Below, piece by piece: positions 1 through 8,786 of a DNA stretch of 64,000 nucleotides. Origin of the DNA: Klebsiella sp. RIT-PI-d (GTDB lineage: Bacteria; Pseudomonadota; Gammaproteobacteria; Enterobacterales; Enterobacteriaceae); the NCBI RefSeq assembly GCF_001187865.1, contig NZ_LGIT01000009.1:1798001-1862000 (forward strand), written 5' to 3'. The first letter of the stretch is position 1. Every line of letters begins with the position of its first letter. The translations under genes and the position numbers were made by a program. The notes under the pieces are model-generated. The model did not search any database. It saw only the letters and a program-made list of their open reading frames with translations, and had not been told where the DNA came from.

Positions 1-885
1 TTCATGAATATACTGCTGGCCAAGCAGCGTACCGGCCCACGCAATACAGCTATGGGAGGCATTAAGAATACGAATTTTGGCCTCTTCATAGGGAATAACG
101 GATGCCACCATTTCGACACCCACGTTTTCGAGGGCGGGACGCCCGGCCTTAAAGTTGTCTTCAATGACCCACTGTATAAAGGTTTCGCCCATCACCGGGG
201 CATTATCATCAATGCCGGTGCGCGCCTTAATACGCGCCGGCAGATCGGCGGCCGGACGCGGCGTAATGCGGTCAACCATCGTATTTGGGCAGGTAGCGTT
301 AGCGTGTAACCATTCAACCACCGCGGTTTTACCGGTCAGGGTAAGGAACTCCACCAGCCCGTCATGAAAGCGCTCGCCGTTATGTCGGACGTTATCGCAG
401 TTCAGCAGCGTTAATGGGCCAGCATTATTGGCAATACGCTGTTCAAGTATCCGCGTGATGGTGCCGTAAATCGTTTTCACGCCGCCGTTAAGATCGCTCT
501 GAATATCAGGATTATTGACCTCCAGCTTATGAGCGGTATTAAGATAGTAACCGCTCTCAGTCACCGTAAATGCAATCACTTTGGTTGCTGTGTCAGCGCC
601 AGTATTAATCAGCGGCTGTAAATCTTCCTGCCACGGCAGCAGGGTCTTAATGGAGGTGATTTCTTCGTAATCGCGCTCGCCCTGCGGGCTGACCGTCTCC
701 AGCACATAGCGCCCGTTTTGCGCGATAAGCGCCGACACCACCTGTTCCGCATCATTGCGAATATTACCTGCGGCGATATGCCAGCGAGTATCACCTGAGG
801 CGATGAGTTTGTGCAGATACCACGCCTGATGAGCACGATGAAAGGAACCCAGCCCGATATGTAACCACGTGAATTGATTGTTCAT
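1..885 (-). CDS. dalD: D-arabinitol 4-dehydrogenase DalD, 3' part cut by window edge
   Basis: Oxidises D-arabinitol to D-xylulose with NAD in the cytoplasm, the first step of D-arabinitol catabolism (polyol-specific long-chain dehydrogenase family, related to mannitol dehydrogenase). The frame is open from an ATG at 883-885 to the window edge and gives 295 residues, about two thirds of the usual roughly 455. The protein begins [20 protein letters not shown], carrying the GxGxFHRAHQ nucleotide-binding start of the family, and contains [11 protein letters not shown] and MVDRITPRP, typical of this family. It matches what I remember of Klebsiella DalD closely. It faces dalR across 213 bp, as in known dal loci, so the kinase and transporter genes are expected beyond the left edge. 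The C-terminal part cannot be judged. Confidence 0.92.
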   Translation of the reverse strand, partial: MNNQFTWLHIGLGSFHRAHQAWYLHKLIASGDTRWHIAAGNIRNDAEQVVSALIAQNGRYVLETVSPQGERDYEEITSIKTLLPWQEDLQPLINTGADTATKVIAFTVTESGYYLNTAHKLEVNNPDIQSDLNGGVKTIYGTITRILEQRIANNAGPLTLLNCDNVRHNGERFHDGLVEFLTLTGKTAVVEWLHANATCPNTMVDRITPRPAADLPARIKARTGIDDNAPVMGETFIQWVIEDNFKAGRPALENVGVEMVASVIPYEEAKIRILNASHSCIAWAGTLLGQQYIHE

Positions 886-1098
886 GACTTTGCTCTCCAT
901 TAAGGTTATGCCCTGAATGTACATGAGCAAAAGATTAGAAATAGAGCCGCAGATCACAAAAGAGCAAATGACCAGTAAAATTACTTTTGACCAGAAATGA
1001 ACAAAACATTGCCTGATATCGCGGCAAGCGCCACAATGAAAAGGCATTTCAAGCCAGTAATGTTGCTACGTTGTTAACCTAAAGGTCTGAAAATAATA
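886..1098. promoter_or_regulatory. dalD-dalR divergent regulatory region with direct repeats
   Basis: This 213-bp spacer separates dalD from dalR and must hold both promoters. Two copies of TGACCAG lie at 969-975 and 989-995, exactly 20 bp apart (about two helical turns). Two related copies of GAGCAAA lie at 925-931 and 962-968. These are plausible binding sites for DalR or a co-regulator, but this rests on repeat structure and position only. No strong sigma-70 hexamer pair stands out. Confidence 0.35.
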
Positions 1099-2037
1099 AT
1101 GAAAGAAGATGACATCCGATTCGACCAGAAAGTGCGGGCAGCATGGATGTATTATGTTGCGGGACAAAATCAGAGTGAGATAGCCGCCCAGCTTGGTACA
1201 TCGCGTCCGGTGGTTCAGCGCCTGATCGCCGCGGCGAAAGAGGAAGGCATAGTGTCTATCGGACTTCATCATCCGATTGCGGCCTGTCTTAATTATGCCT
1301 CGCTGCTGAAAGAGAAGTACGCGCTGCACGAGTGCAACGTCGTGCCCACGTTTGCCAGCGAATCAACCCTGGATAGCGTTTCTTACGGCTGCTATCAGCT
1401 CATGTCAAAATACCTGAAGGATGCCAGCGCGAAAGTGATTGGCGTCGGCTCCGGTCTGACGCTGAAGAAAACCATTAAGCGTATTGATTTTGAGAGCAAA
1501 AACAGTAAATGCGTGGCGCTGATCAGCGCGATGGATGAGAACGGGCAGTGTAACTACTACGATGATGTCCCTCTACTGCTGGCGCGCAAAATTCAGGCTA
1601 ATTACTTTCAGTGGCCCGCCCCGCGCTATGCCAAATCGCTGCCGGAATACCAGATGTGGTCCACTACCCGACTGTTTGAAAGTGTCACCTCGGTTGCCGA
1701 TCATGCGGATGTTATTTTTGTGGGCATCGGCCCGCTTGGCACGCAAAGCCCGATTTTTAAAGACGGTTTTATTAATACGACGCAGCTGGACGACCTACGC
1801 GAGCGCGGCGCCATCGGCGAAATCCTCGGGCGCTTTATTGATGCTGAGGGCCAGGTCGCGGAATCAGATAATAACCGGCTGATCACCAGCTATGATATCC
1901 GCCGCAACACCTGCCCACGGATTGCCGCCGCCTGCGGCGATGATAAGCGCCCGGTCATTCTGGCCGCATTAAAAGGCGGCTGGATCAATGGTCTGGTAAC
2001 CGATGAAGGTACCGCACGCTGGCTGCTGACCCATTAA
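1099..2037 (+). CDS. dalR: D-arabinitol operon regulator DalR (SorC/DeoR-type sugar-binding regulator)
   Basis: Transcription regulator of D-arabinitol catabolism, 312 residues. The N-terminus has a helix-turn-helix at about residues 18-45 (GQNQSEIAAQLGTSRPVVQR), followed by a sugar-phosphate-binding domain of the SorC type with the family signatures VIGVGSGLTL near residue 115 and DVIFVGIGPLG near residue 205. Length is normal for the family. It is transcribed away from dalD, the usual arrangement of the dal repressor, so control of dalD and of itself through the shared spacer is likely. Family and position agree well; the exact inducer is inferred from context. The start is the first ATG, with only a weak purine-rich stretch upstream. 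Confidence 0.85.
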   Translation: MKEDDIRFDQKVRAAWMYYVAGQNQSEIAAQLGTSRPVVQRLIAAAKEEGIVSIGLHHPIAACLNYASLLKEKYALHECNVVPTFASESTLDSVSYGCYQLMSKYLKDASAKVIGVGSGLTLKKTIKRIDFESKNSKCVALISAMDENGQCNYYDDVPLLLARKIQANYFQWPAPRYAKSLPEYQMWSTTRLFESVTSVADHADVIFVGIGPLGTQSPIFKDGFINTTQLDDLRERGAIGEILGRFIDAEGQVAESDNNRLITSYDIRRNTCPRIAAACGDDKRPVILAALKGGWINGLVTDEGTARWLLTH

Positions 2038-2083
2038 ACTGCGGCGTCAGGTAACAAATAGTGGCGGGAAGAAGTGCAGGTGC

Positions 2084-2113
2084 TACCCGGTTGGCGCGTA
2101 CGCGGACCGGGTA
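2084..2113. terminator. Inverted repeat between convergent dalR and fbaB
   Basis: TACCCGGT at 2084-2091 pairs with ACCGGGTA at 2106-2113 around a 14-base GC-rich loop. It lies between two convergent stop codons and could end transcription from either side, but there is no clear T tract, so a REP-like palindrome is the alternative. Confidence 0.4.
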
Positions 2114-2124
2114 ATACCTGACCG

Positions 2125-3177
2125 TCAGGCAATCGTCACGTTGCCATCCAGATACACATCCTGGACGGCGTTGATCAGTTTGACCCCGTCAGCCATTGAT
2201 TTCTTAAACGCCTTACGCCCGAGGATCAGCCCCATTCCGCCGGCACGTTTATTAATTACCGCCGTGCGCACAGCATCGCCGAGATCGGTTTCGCCGCCGT
2301 CTGCACCGCCGGAATTGATTAATCCGGCGCGTCCCATATAGCAGTTCGCCAGCTGATAGCGCACCAGATCGATAGGGTTATCGCTGGTTAACTTGCTGTA
2401 CACCCGATCGTCGGTGTAGCCAAACTTCACAGCTTTATAGCCGCCGTTATTCTCGGCCATTTTCTGCTTAACGATATCCGCGCCAATGGTTGCCGCCAGA
2501 TGATTAGCCTGGCCGGTGAGGTCAGCCGACGCATGGTAGTCCACGCCCTCCTGCTTAAAGGCAGGGTTACGCAGATACGCCCACAGTACCGTCACCATGC
2601 CCAGCTCGTGTGCGCGTTCAAATGCGGCAGAGATCTCCTCAATCTGGCGACGTGACTGTTCAGAGCCAAAATAGATTGTCGCCCCTACCGCCACCGCTCC
2701 CATGTTAAACGCCTGCTCGACGCTGGCATACAGCGTTTGATCGTACTGCGTCGGATAACTAAGCGTTTCATTATGATTCAGTTTCATCAGGAACGGGATT
2801 CGGTGCGCATAGCGACGTGATACCGAGGCCAGTACGCCATAGGTGGAGGCCACACAGTTACAGCCCGCCTCCAGCGCCAGTTCAACGATATTTTTCGGAT
2901 CAAAATAGAGTGGATTTGCGGCAAACGACGCGCCGGCAGAGTGCTCAACACCCTGATCGACCGGTAAAATTGACAGGTATCCCGTTCCCGCCAGACGTCC
3001 GGTATTATACAGTGTTTGCATATTTCGCAGCACGGCTGGCGGGCGATTGTTATCTATCATGACTCGGTCGACATAATCGTGTCCCGGCAGATGAAATTGG
3101 TCAGAGGGGATGGTCATACAACGATGCTGTAACAGGCTGTCGGCGTCTTTGCCAAGCAACTGCGCAATATCAGTCAT
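2125..3177 (-). CDS. fbaB: Class I fructose-1,6-bisphosphate aldolase FbaB
   Basis: Cleaves fructose 1,6-bisphosphate to dihydroxyacetone phosphate and glyceraldehyde 3-phosphate, or makes it in gluconeogenesis, through a Schiff base rather than a metal. The 350-residue product is nearly identical to E. coli FbaB (DhnA-type class I aldolase) as I remember it, with the same start ([13 protein letters not shown]) and length. The Schiff-base lysine lies in [15 protein letters not shown]. It is transcribed divergently from yegT, as in E. coli, where it is the gluconeogenic aldolase. No anomalies. Confidence 0.97.
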   Translation of the reverse strand: MTDIAQLLGKDADSLLQHRCMTIPSDQFHLPGHDYVDRVMIDNNRPPAVLRNMQTLYNTGRLAGTGYLSILPVDQGVEHSAGASFAANPLYFDPKNIVELALEAGCNCVASTYGVLASVSRRYAHRIPFLMKLNHNETLSYPTQYDQTLYASVEQAFNMGAVAVGATIYFGSEQSRRQIEEISAAFERAHELGMVTVLWAYLRNPAFKQEGVDYHASADLTGQANHLAATIGADIVKQKMAENNGGYKAVKFGYTDDRVYSKLTSDNPIDLVRYQLANCYMGRAGLINSGGADGGETDLGDAVRTAVINKRAGGMGLILGRKAFKKSMADGVKLINAVQDVYLDGNVTIA

Positions 3178-3428
3178 AACGGTGCTCCGGTTTATTCCGA
3201 CCTTGCGTCGGATGAGAATTTTTCTATTCCGCGTTATGCGGACAGCACTAAGTCTGGTCGCGGAATGGCTGTTTTTCCATCTTTATGCGCATTTTTGCTG
3301 CATTGACCTGGCAGCCTGCGTGGACAGTAAAACTGTTAAGTCGGTCAAACTTTCACCTCAAAGGTATTTAAAAGGTATTATTGAGTGGTATGTTGTCCGC
3401 GTACCCTATCTGTCATGAAGGATTTAAA
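3178..3428. promoter_or_regulatory. fbaB-yegT divergent regulatory region with tandem repeats
   Basis: The 251-bp spacer holds the promoters of fbaB (minus) and yegT (plus). AAGGTATT occurs at 3361-3368 and again at 3372-3379, 11 bp apart (one helical turn), with a related GTGGTATG at 3385-3392. This is a candidate operator for YegW, the GntR-type regulator encoded at the end of the operon; the assignment is inference. The yegT ribosome-binding site AAGGA is at 3418-3422. Confidence 0.35.
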
Positions 3429-4712
3429 ATGAATACTAAAGTGAAGCTGTCATTCATGATGTTCATTGAGTGGTTTATCTGGGGGGCATGGTTTGTTCCT
3501 CTGTGGCTCTGGCTCAGCAAAAGCGGCTTTAGCGCCGGAGAAATTGGCTGGTCCTATGCCTGTACGGCCATCGCCGCGATCCTGTCACCTATTCTGGTGG
3601 GATCGCTGACCGACCGCTTCTTTTCAGCGCAAAAGGTGCTGGCGGTGCTGATGTTTGCCGGCGCGGTGCTGATCTACTTTGCCGCCCAGCAAACCACGTT
3701 CGCCGGTTTTTTCCCGCTGCTGCTGGCCTACTCCCTGACCTATATGCCGACGATTGCGCTAACCAACAGTATTGCGTTTGCCAACGTTCCGGACGTTGAG
3801 CGCGATTTCCCGCGCATTCGGGTAATGGGTACTATTGGCTGGATCGCCTCCGGTCTGGTATGCGGCTTTCTGCCGCAAATGATGGGCTATAGCGATATCT
3901 CCCCGACTAACATTCCGCTATTAATCACCGCTGCAAGCTCGCTGGCATTAGGGGTTTTTGCACTCTTCCTGCCCGATACGCCGCCGAAAAGTACTGGTAA
4001 GCTGAGTCTGCGCGTGATGCTGGGTCTGGATGCGCTGATCCTGCTGCGCGACCGCAACTTCCTCGTATTTTTTGTCTGCTCGTTCCTGTTCGCGATGCCG
4101 CTGGCCTTTTATTACATCTTCGCTAATGGCTACCTTACAGAAGTGGGCATGAAAAATGCCACCGGCTGGATGACGCTCGGCCAGTTCTCTGAAATCTTCT
4201 TTATGCTGGCCCTGCCGTTCTTTACTAAGCGCTTTGGTATTAAAAAGGTATTACTACTGGGTCTGATTACGGCAGCGATTCGTTACGGATTCTTTGTCTA
4301 TGGCGGTGCAGATCAGTATTTCACCTACGGACTGCTGTTCCTCGGGATCTTACTGCACGGCGTCAGTTACGATTTTTACTACGTCACCGCCTATATCTAT
4401 GTCGATAAAAAAGCGCCGGTACATATGCGTACTGCGGCCCAGGGACTGATTACCCTGTGCTGTCAGGGGTTCGGCAGCTTGCTGGGTTATCGCCTCGGCG
4501 GCGTGATGATGGAAAAAATGTTTGCCTATCCTGAGCCAGTGAACGGCCTCACCTTTAACTGGGCCGGGATGTGGGCGTTTGGTGGCATTATGATTGCCAT
4601 TATCGCCGTATTATTTATGTGGTTGTTCCGCGAATCGGATAAAGAAATCACCGCCATAAAGGTGAACACCGATGCGCGCGATATTGCGCTGACACAAGGG
4701 GAATCTAAATGA
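3429..4712 (+). CDS. yegT: YegT, nucleoside:H+ symporter (MFS, NHS family)
   Basis: Predicted inner-membrane nucleoside or nucleoside-like sugar importer, 427 residues with about 12 hydrophobic segments. The open frame extends upstream to 3381, but the ATG at 3429 follows AAGGA with six bases spacing and gives the E. coli-type start MNTKVKLSFMMFIEWFIWGAW, whose F-x-E-W-x-I-W-G-x-W pattern is typical of NupG/XapB relatives. The stop overlaps the yegU start in ATGA (4709-4712), so translation is coupled. With an ADP-ribosylglycohydrolase-like enzyme and a PfkB kinase behind it, the operon looks like uptake and processing of a nucleoside or ribosylated compound. The actual substrate is not known. 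Confidence 0.9.
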   Translation: MNTKVKLSFMMFIEWFIWGAWFVPLWLWLSKSGFSAGEIGWSYACTAIAAILSPILVGSLTDRFFSAQKVLAVLMFAGAVLIYFAAQQTTFAGFFPLLLAYSLTYMPTIALTNSIAFANVPDVERDFPRIRVMGTIGWIASGLVCGFLPQMMGYSDISPTNIPLLITAASSLALGVFALFLPDTPPKSTGKLSLRVMLGLDALILLRDRNFLVFFVCSFLFAMPLAFYYIFANGYLTEVGMKNATGWMTLGQFSEIFFMLALPFFTKRFGIKKVLLLGLITAAIRYGFFVYGGADQYFTYGLLFLGILLHGVSYDFYYVTAYIYVDKKAPVHMRTAAQGLITLCCQGFGSLLGYRLGGVMMEKMFAYPEPVNGLTFNWAGMWAFGGIMIAIIAVLFMWLFRESDKEITAIKVNTDARDIALTQGESK

Positions 4713-5713
4713 AAGCTGAACGTATTCTCGGTGCTCTTTATGGGCAGGCGTTAGGGGATGCAATGGGGATGCCATCGGAGCTGTGGCCCCGCTCGCGAGT
4801 TAAAGCTCACTTTGGCTGGATCGACCGTTTTTTGCCAGGCCCGGCGGAAAACAACGCGGCCTGTTATTTTAATCAGGCAGAGTTTACTGACGATACGTCC
4901 ATGGCGTTATGCCTTGCCGATGCGCTACTGGCACGTGAAGGTGAAATTGATCCGGAGTTAATTGGCCGAAATATTCTCGACTGGGCGCTGCGCTTTGATG
5001 CGTTTAACAAAAATGTTCTTGGCCCAACCTCGAAAATCGCGCTCAATGCAATTCGTGACGGAAAGCCGGTAGCTGAGCTTGAGAATAACGGCGTGACTAA
5101 CGGCGCGGCTATGCGTATTTCACCGCTGGGCTGTATGCTCCCGGCGCGCGACGTGGATGCCTTTATTGATGCGGTGGCCCTCGCGTCCAGCCCGACGCAT
5201 AAATCCGATCTGGCTATTGCCGGTGCTGTGGTAGTGGCGTGGGCCATATCCCGGGCAATTGAGGGCGATTCGTGGCGCACGATTGCCGATTCACTGCCTG
5301 CAATTGCCCGCCACGCGCAGGAAAGACGCATCACGACCTTTAGCGCTTCGCTTGCCGCCCGTCTCGAGCTGGCGCTGAAAATTGTTCGCGAGGCTAACGG
5401 CATTGAGTCGGCCAGCGAAGCGTTGTATCAGCAAGTCGGCGCGGGAACCAGTACTCTTGAATCCGTTTCCTGCGCGATTGCGATGGTCGAACTGGCGCAA
5501 ACCGATCCGAATCGTTGTGCCATTCTCTGTGCCAATCTGGGCGGCGATACCGACACCATTGGTGCAATGGCGACGGCGATTTGCGGGGCGATTCAGGGCA
5601 TAAACGCGATTGATCCTCAGCTGAAGCAGGAACTTGATGCGGTAAACCAGCTTGATTTTGGTCGCTACGCCGGGGCGTTATCGCGCTACCGCCAGCAGCG
5701 GGAGGCGGCATGA
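4709..5713 (+). CDS. yegU: YegU, ADP-ribosylglycohydrolase family enzyme
   Basis: Cytoplasmic hydrolase of the ADP-ribosylglycohydrolase (DraG/ARH) fold, 334 residues. The first metal-binding motif FTDDTSMA is near residues 58-65 and the second, GGDTDTIGAMATA, near residues 277-289; both acidic clusters that hold the two metal ions are present, so it should be active. The start codon lies in the ATGA overlap with yegT, and the stop overlaps yegV the same way (5710-5713). In this setting it probably releases a sugar from an imported nucleoside-like compound that YegV then phosphorylates; that sequence is inferred from gene order. True ADP-ribose removal from proteins is the alternative. Confidence 0.9.
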   Translation: MKAERILGALYGQALGDAMGMPSELWPRSRVKAHFGWIDRFLPGPAENNAACYFNQAEFTDDTSMALCLADALLAREGEIDPELIGRNILDWALRFDAFNKNVLGPTSKIALNAIRDGKPVAELENNGVTNGAAMRISPLGCMLPARDVDAFIDAVALASSPTHKSDLAIAGAVVVAWAISRAIEGDSWRTIADSLPAIARHAQERRITTFSASLAARLELALKIVREANGIESASEALYQQVGAGTSTLESVSCAIAMVELAQTDPNRCAILCANLGGDTDTIGAMATAICGAIQGINAIDPQLKQELDAVNQLDFGRYAGALSRYRQQREAA

Positions 5714-6675
5714 ATGCCGGCTGGCTTCAGCAAAAACTGCCGACGCTGAATGCCAGTCGTCCGGTGACGGTGGTTGGCGCGGCAGTCATTGACGTGATAG
5801 CCGATGCCTATGCCCTGCCGTGGCGCGGCTGTGATATCGAACTGAAACAGCAGAGCGTTAATATTGGCGGCTGCGCGCTGAATATCGCGGTGGCCCTTAA
5901 ACGCCTTGGTATTCCGGCCGATAACGCGCTGCCGCTGGGTCAGGGCGTCTGGGCTGAAATCGTGCGTAATAATCTGGCAAAAGAGGGGCTGACCAGCCTG
6001 ATCGATAACGCCAGCGGTGATAACGGCTGGTGCCTGGCGCTGGTTGAACCGGACGGCGAGCGGACATTTATGTCGTTCAGCGGCGTGGAAAACGCGTGGA
6101 ACGCACAGTGGCTGGAAAAACTGCATGTTGTTCCCGGCAGCCTGGTGTCGCTCTCCGGCTATCAGCTTACCTCCTCGTGCGGTGAACTGCTGGTAAGCTG
6201 GCTGGAAGGGTTAGAGGATGTTACGCCTTTTATCGACTTTGGCCCGCGCATCGCGGATGTTCCTGCCCCACTGATGGCGCGGATCATGGCCTGTAAACCG
6301 CTGGTATCCGTGAATCGTCAGGAAGCAGAAATCGCCGCGCAAACCTTTAATTTTAGCCATGAGACAGCGGCATTTGGCAAAGCCTGGCTTGGGAGATTCG
6401 ATGCGCCGTTAATTGTGCGTCACGATAAAGAGGGCGCATGGTATTTCAGTCATCAGGGTACGGGAAACGTGGCGGCATTTCCGGCGACGGTCGTTGACAC
6501 TATCGGCGCAGGTGACAGTCATGCTGGCGGTACGCTGGCGGGGCTGGCCTGCGGCTGGTCACTGGCAGATGCCGTGATGCTTGGCAATGCAGTAGCAGCG
6601 TGGGTAGTCAGTCATCGGGGCGGTGATTGCGCCCCCACTCGCGAGGAGTTACTCCTCGCAGACAAAAACGTATAG
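5710..6675 (+). CDS. yegV: YegV, PfkB-family sugar/nucleoside kinase
   Basis: ATP-dependent kinase of the ribokinase/PfkB family, 321 residues, cytoplasmic. The second PfkB signature is seen as DTIGAGDSHAGGTLAGLA near residues 263-280, with the catalytic base Asp in GAGD. The N-terminal substrate region GGCALNIAVALKRLG is at about residues 52-66. Third gene of the yegTUV operon, ATGA-coupled to yegU. Its 3' end overlaps the convergent yegW by 27 bp (6649-6675). A ribose- or nucleoside-type substrate is likely from context but unproven. Confidence 0.9.
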   Translation: MNAGWLQQKLPTLNASRPVTVVGAAVIDVIADAYALPWRGCDIELKQQSVNIGGCALNIAVALKRLGIPADNALPLGQGVWAEIVRNNLAKEGLTSLIDNASGDNGWCLALVEPDGERTFMSFSGVENAWNAQWLEKLHVVPGSLVSLSGYQLTSSCGELLVSWLEGLEDVTPFIDFGPRIADVPAPLMARIMACKPLVSVNRQEAEIAAQTFNFSHETAAFGKAWLGRFDAPLIVRHDKEGAWYFSHQGTGNVAAFPATVVDTIGAGDSHAGGTLAGLACGWSLADAVMLGNAVAAWVVSHRGGDCAPTREELLLADKNV

Positions 6676-7395
6676 ATCGCTGCGGCAGTGGCTGATGCTG
6701 TACTCAATGGGCCGTTGTTGCTGATCGAGCGCAACCTGCTTAATCACCAGCACCGGCACTTTGTTTTCCATTTGAATATGCGACTGAAATTCAGCATCCG
6801 GCATCCGGGCGCTGACCCGCGAGCGCGTCCGCTGGGGATAAATATGCTGGCTGCGAAAATAGTCATACAGCGAAACGCCGATGGCGTCGACATCGTGAAT
6901 CAGCGCTACCGGTACCCAGGACTCTTCAATTGAGACCGCGTCCTCGTCGACGTAACGAATACGCTTGAGGAGAAACACATCGCTTTGCGGGTTAATCGCC
7001 AGCTCGCGCGCCACTTCGTCCGGGCATTTCACCACCCGTTTATTAACCCACAGGGTATTGGGCTTTTTACCGCGCAGTACCACCTGCTGGGAAAATCCCC
7101 GCGCCTCTTTCAGTGAGTACTCAAAGGTATTATTGATTTGCGTACCGTAGCCACGCCCCCGCGTTACTACGCCCTCCTCTTCAAGGGTTTGCATCGCTTT
7201 GCGTACGGTAATGCGCGACACGCCGGTTAACTGGCTCAAGTCACGTTCGCCAGGCAAAATATTGCCGTGCTCCAGCAACCCGCTACGCACGGCGTTTTTA
7301 ACCGTTTCGGCAAATTTCAGGTACAGCGGCGTATTATCGGCGGCGGCAATGCGCTCGGTAAGCCGGGCAATAAGCTGGGTATGCGCTTGTTCCAT
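6649..7395 (-). CDS. yegW: YegW, GntR/HutC-type transcription regulator
   Basis: DNA-binding regulator, 248 residues. The N-terminal winged helix-turn-helix spans about residues 20-88 (LPGERDLSQLTGVSRITVRKAMQTLEEEGVV, quoted here in part for position), followed by a UTRA ligand-binding domain to the end. It is convergent with the yegTUV operon, as in E. coli, and is presumably its local regulator. A TATACT-like hexamer lies upstream at about 7427-7432 on the minus strand. The effector is unknown; a phosphorylated sugar would fit UTRA domains. Confidence 0.88.
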   Translation of the reverse strand: MEQAHTQLIARLTERIAAADNTPLYLKFAETVKNAVRSGLLEHGNILPGERDLSQLTGVSRITVRKAMQTLEEEGVVTRGRGYGTQINNTFEYSLKEARGFSQQVVLRGKKPNTLWVNKRVVKCPDEVARELAINPQSDVFLLKRIRYVDEDAVSIEESWVPVALIHDVDAIGVSLYDYFRSQHIYPQRTRSRVSARMPDAEFQSHIQMENKVPVLVIKQVALDQQQRPIEYSISHCRSDLYVFVCEE

Positions 7396-7442
7396 TTGTC
7401 TTTTCCAGGCTTTGGATCTGTTGTTAGTATATCACCCTCACG

Positions 7443-8786
7443 TCAGGCCATAATGAGTTTCTTTACTGCCAGGACATGCTTACAGGGGCCGCGCTGCCCC
7501 TGATATTTGCTGAACCATTCGCAGGTACAACGTGCCCCGCTGGCATCAAGGATCACCGTATGCAGTACGCCACTCCCCTCAACTCGCGCCTCGGTTCGGT
7601 CTTGCTGCTGGCTGACAATCATAACGTTGTCATCGGCAATCAGCTTTTCAGCCCCTTTGAGACGCGGATTAAGGCTTAACATTCGCCCGGGCTTAAAGGG
7701 CAGCTGGCGATAAAACCAGGTTCCGTCATCGAGGTCAAAACCCAGTAATCCCATCGCCGCCAGTTGCGCCGGCAGCGTTTGTGTACTCCCCAGCCAACGG
7801 CTTTTCTGCGCGGTAAAAAAACGCGGATCGATGGGCTGGTTGGCCTGCGCCTGCTCATTAAAAATGGCCAGCCAGCTCTCATCAAGCCCCTGATTTAACG
7901 CCTCCAGCGCAGCCCCTTCGCCAGAAAAACCGCGCCAGCAGTCACGCGACAGCGACAGGATAAAACGCATATCGCCAAAATAGAGTTGCCATGTGGTGGA
8001 CTGCCCGTGCGGATCGGCGAATACCTCCATCCTGTCAACAAAAGGTAACAGCGGCTCAATCAGGCGCAGACGATGCAGACCACCGATGCCTAATGCGGCT
8101 GCCGATTTTACCGGCGAGAAGTGGGGCGTATTGCCGCGCATGGCCAGGTAGTAATCGGTTTTCACCTGCCCTTTCGGCAGCGAGCGAAACAGCTGTTGCG
8201 TCTGCACTTTTGTAAACCGGTGCGCTGAGGCTGACTGTGCCAGATAAATTTGAACTGAACTCAGGCCGTTGATCCACTTTACCGGCAGCGGCACTTTACG
8301 CTCAATGACCTCGCTGTTTTGCCGGTGCAGGCCGACCGATTGTTGCCCCACCGAGAGGGTAACCGCCTCACCATGACGGATAGCACCTAACATAGATATC
8401 ATCGGCTGATTAAAATCAACGTTGGTGGTGCCGCTTTGCAAAAACGTGCCGTCCAGCCCGTCAGGTAACATATCGACCCGCGCATATACGCCCGCGCAGT
8501 GGGAGAATCCTTCGAAGCGTACGCGTTGTTCTCCGGCGCTCACTATCGGATCTTTTAACAATGCCAGCCGGGCGGGGGAGAGATTGAAGCTCGCTTTAAC
8601 CACATTTGAAAGTGCAATCAGGCAACGCGCCATCATTAACGGCTGTCTGACCTCGCCTTTGAAAAAACAGGGCGCGTCAGACGATTTCTGGATTTCGCTA
8701 AATGTTGCCAGTCGCAACGCGTCCTGACCGTTGTCGCGAGTCAACGCTGAATGTATGTTGTAACTATAAGTCAGTGTTTCGTCCAT
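7443..8786 (-). CDS. SWIM zinc-finger protein of the DUF6493 cluster
   Basis: Unnamed 447-residue protein. A SWIM zinc finger is at the extreme C-terminus: Cys420-x-Cys422, 12 residues, Cys435-x-His437 (CTCEWFSKY then GPCKHVLAVK). SWIM domains bind DNA or protein. The rest is a mixed beta-rich region I do not recognise. It is the last gene of a three-gene operon; its ATG (8784-8786) overlaps the TAA of the upstream gene by one base (TAATG), so translation is coupled. The architecture recalls the SWIM protein YehQ at 49130-51130, but there the fingers are N-terminal, so this is an analogue rather than a simple copy. Function unknown. Confidence 0.75.
   Translation of the reverse strand: MDETLTYSYNIHSALTRDNGQDALRLATFSEIQKSSDAPCFFKGEVRQPLMMARCLIALSNVVKASFNLSPARLALLKDPIVSAGEQRVRFEGFSHCAGVYARVDMLPDGLDGTFLQSGTTNVDFNQPMISMLGAIRHGEAVTLSVGQQSVGLHRQNSEVIERKVPLPVKWINGLSSVQIYLAQSASAHRFTKVQTQQLFRSLPKGQVKTDYYLAMRGNTPHFSPVKSAAALGIGGLHRLRLIEPLLPFVDRMEVFADPHGQSTTWQLYFGDMRFILSLSRDCWRGFSGEGAALEALNQGLDESWLAIFNEQAQANQPIDPRFFTAQKSRWLGSTQTLPAQLAAMGLLGFDLDDGTWFYRQLPFKPGRMLSLNPRLKGAEKLIADDNVMIVSQQQDRTEARVEGSGVLHTVILDASGARCTCEWFSKYQGQRGPCKHVLAVKKLIMA

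Noticed and set aside
886-1098. CRP site at the ATCACAAA stretch near 951-960
   Set aside because: Only one half-site (TGTGA on the minus strand) is convincing; the opposite half does not match.
4873-5403. Long minus-strand open frame of 176 codons inside yegU
   Set aside because: It lies wholly within a well-supported gene with intact active-site motifs; composition is Ser/Arg-rich as expected of an antisense shadow.
7443-8786. Idea that the SWIM protein here is a second copy of yehQ
   Set aside because: Finger position (C-terminal versus N-terminal), spacing (x12 versus x5) and length (447 versus 666) all differ; only the SWIM motif type is shared.
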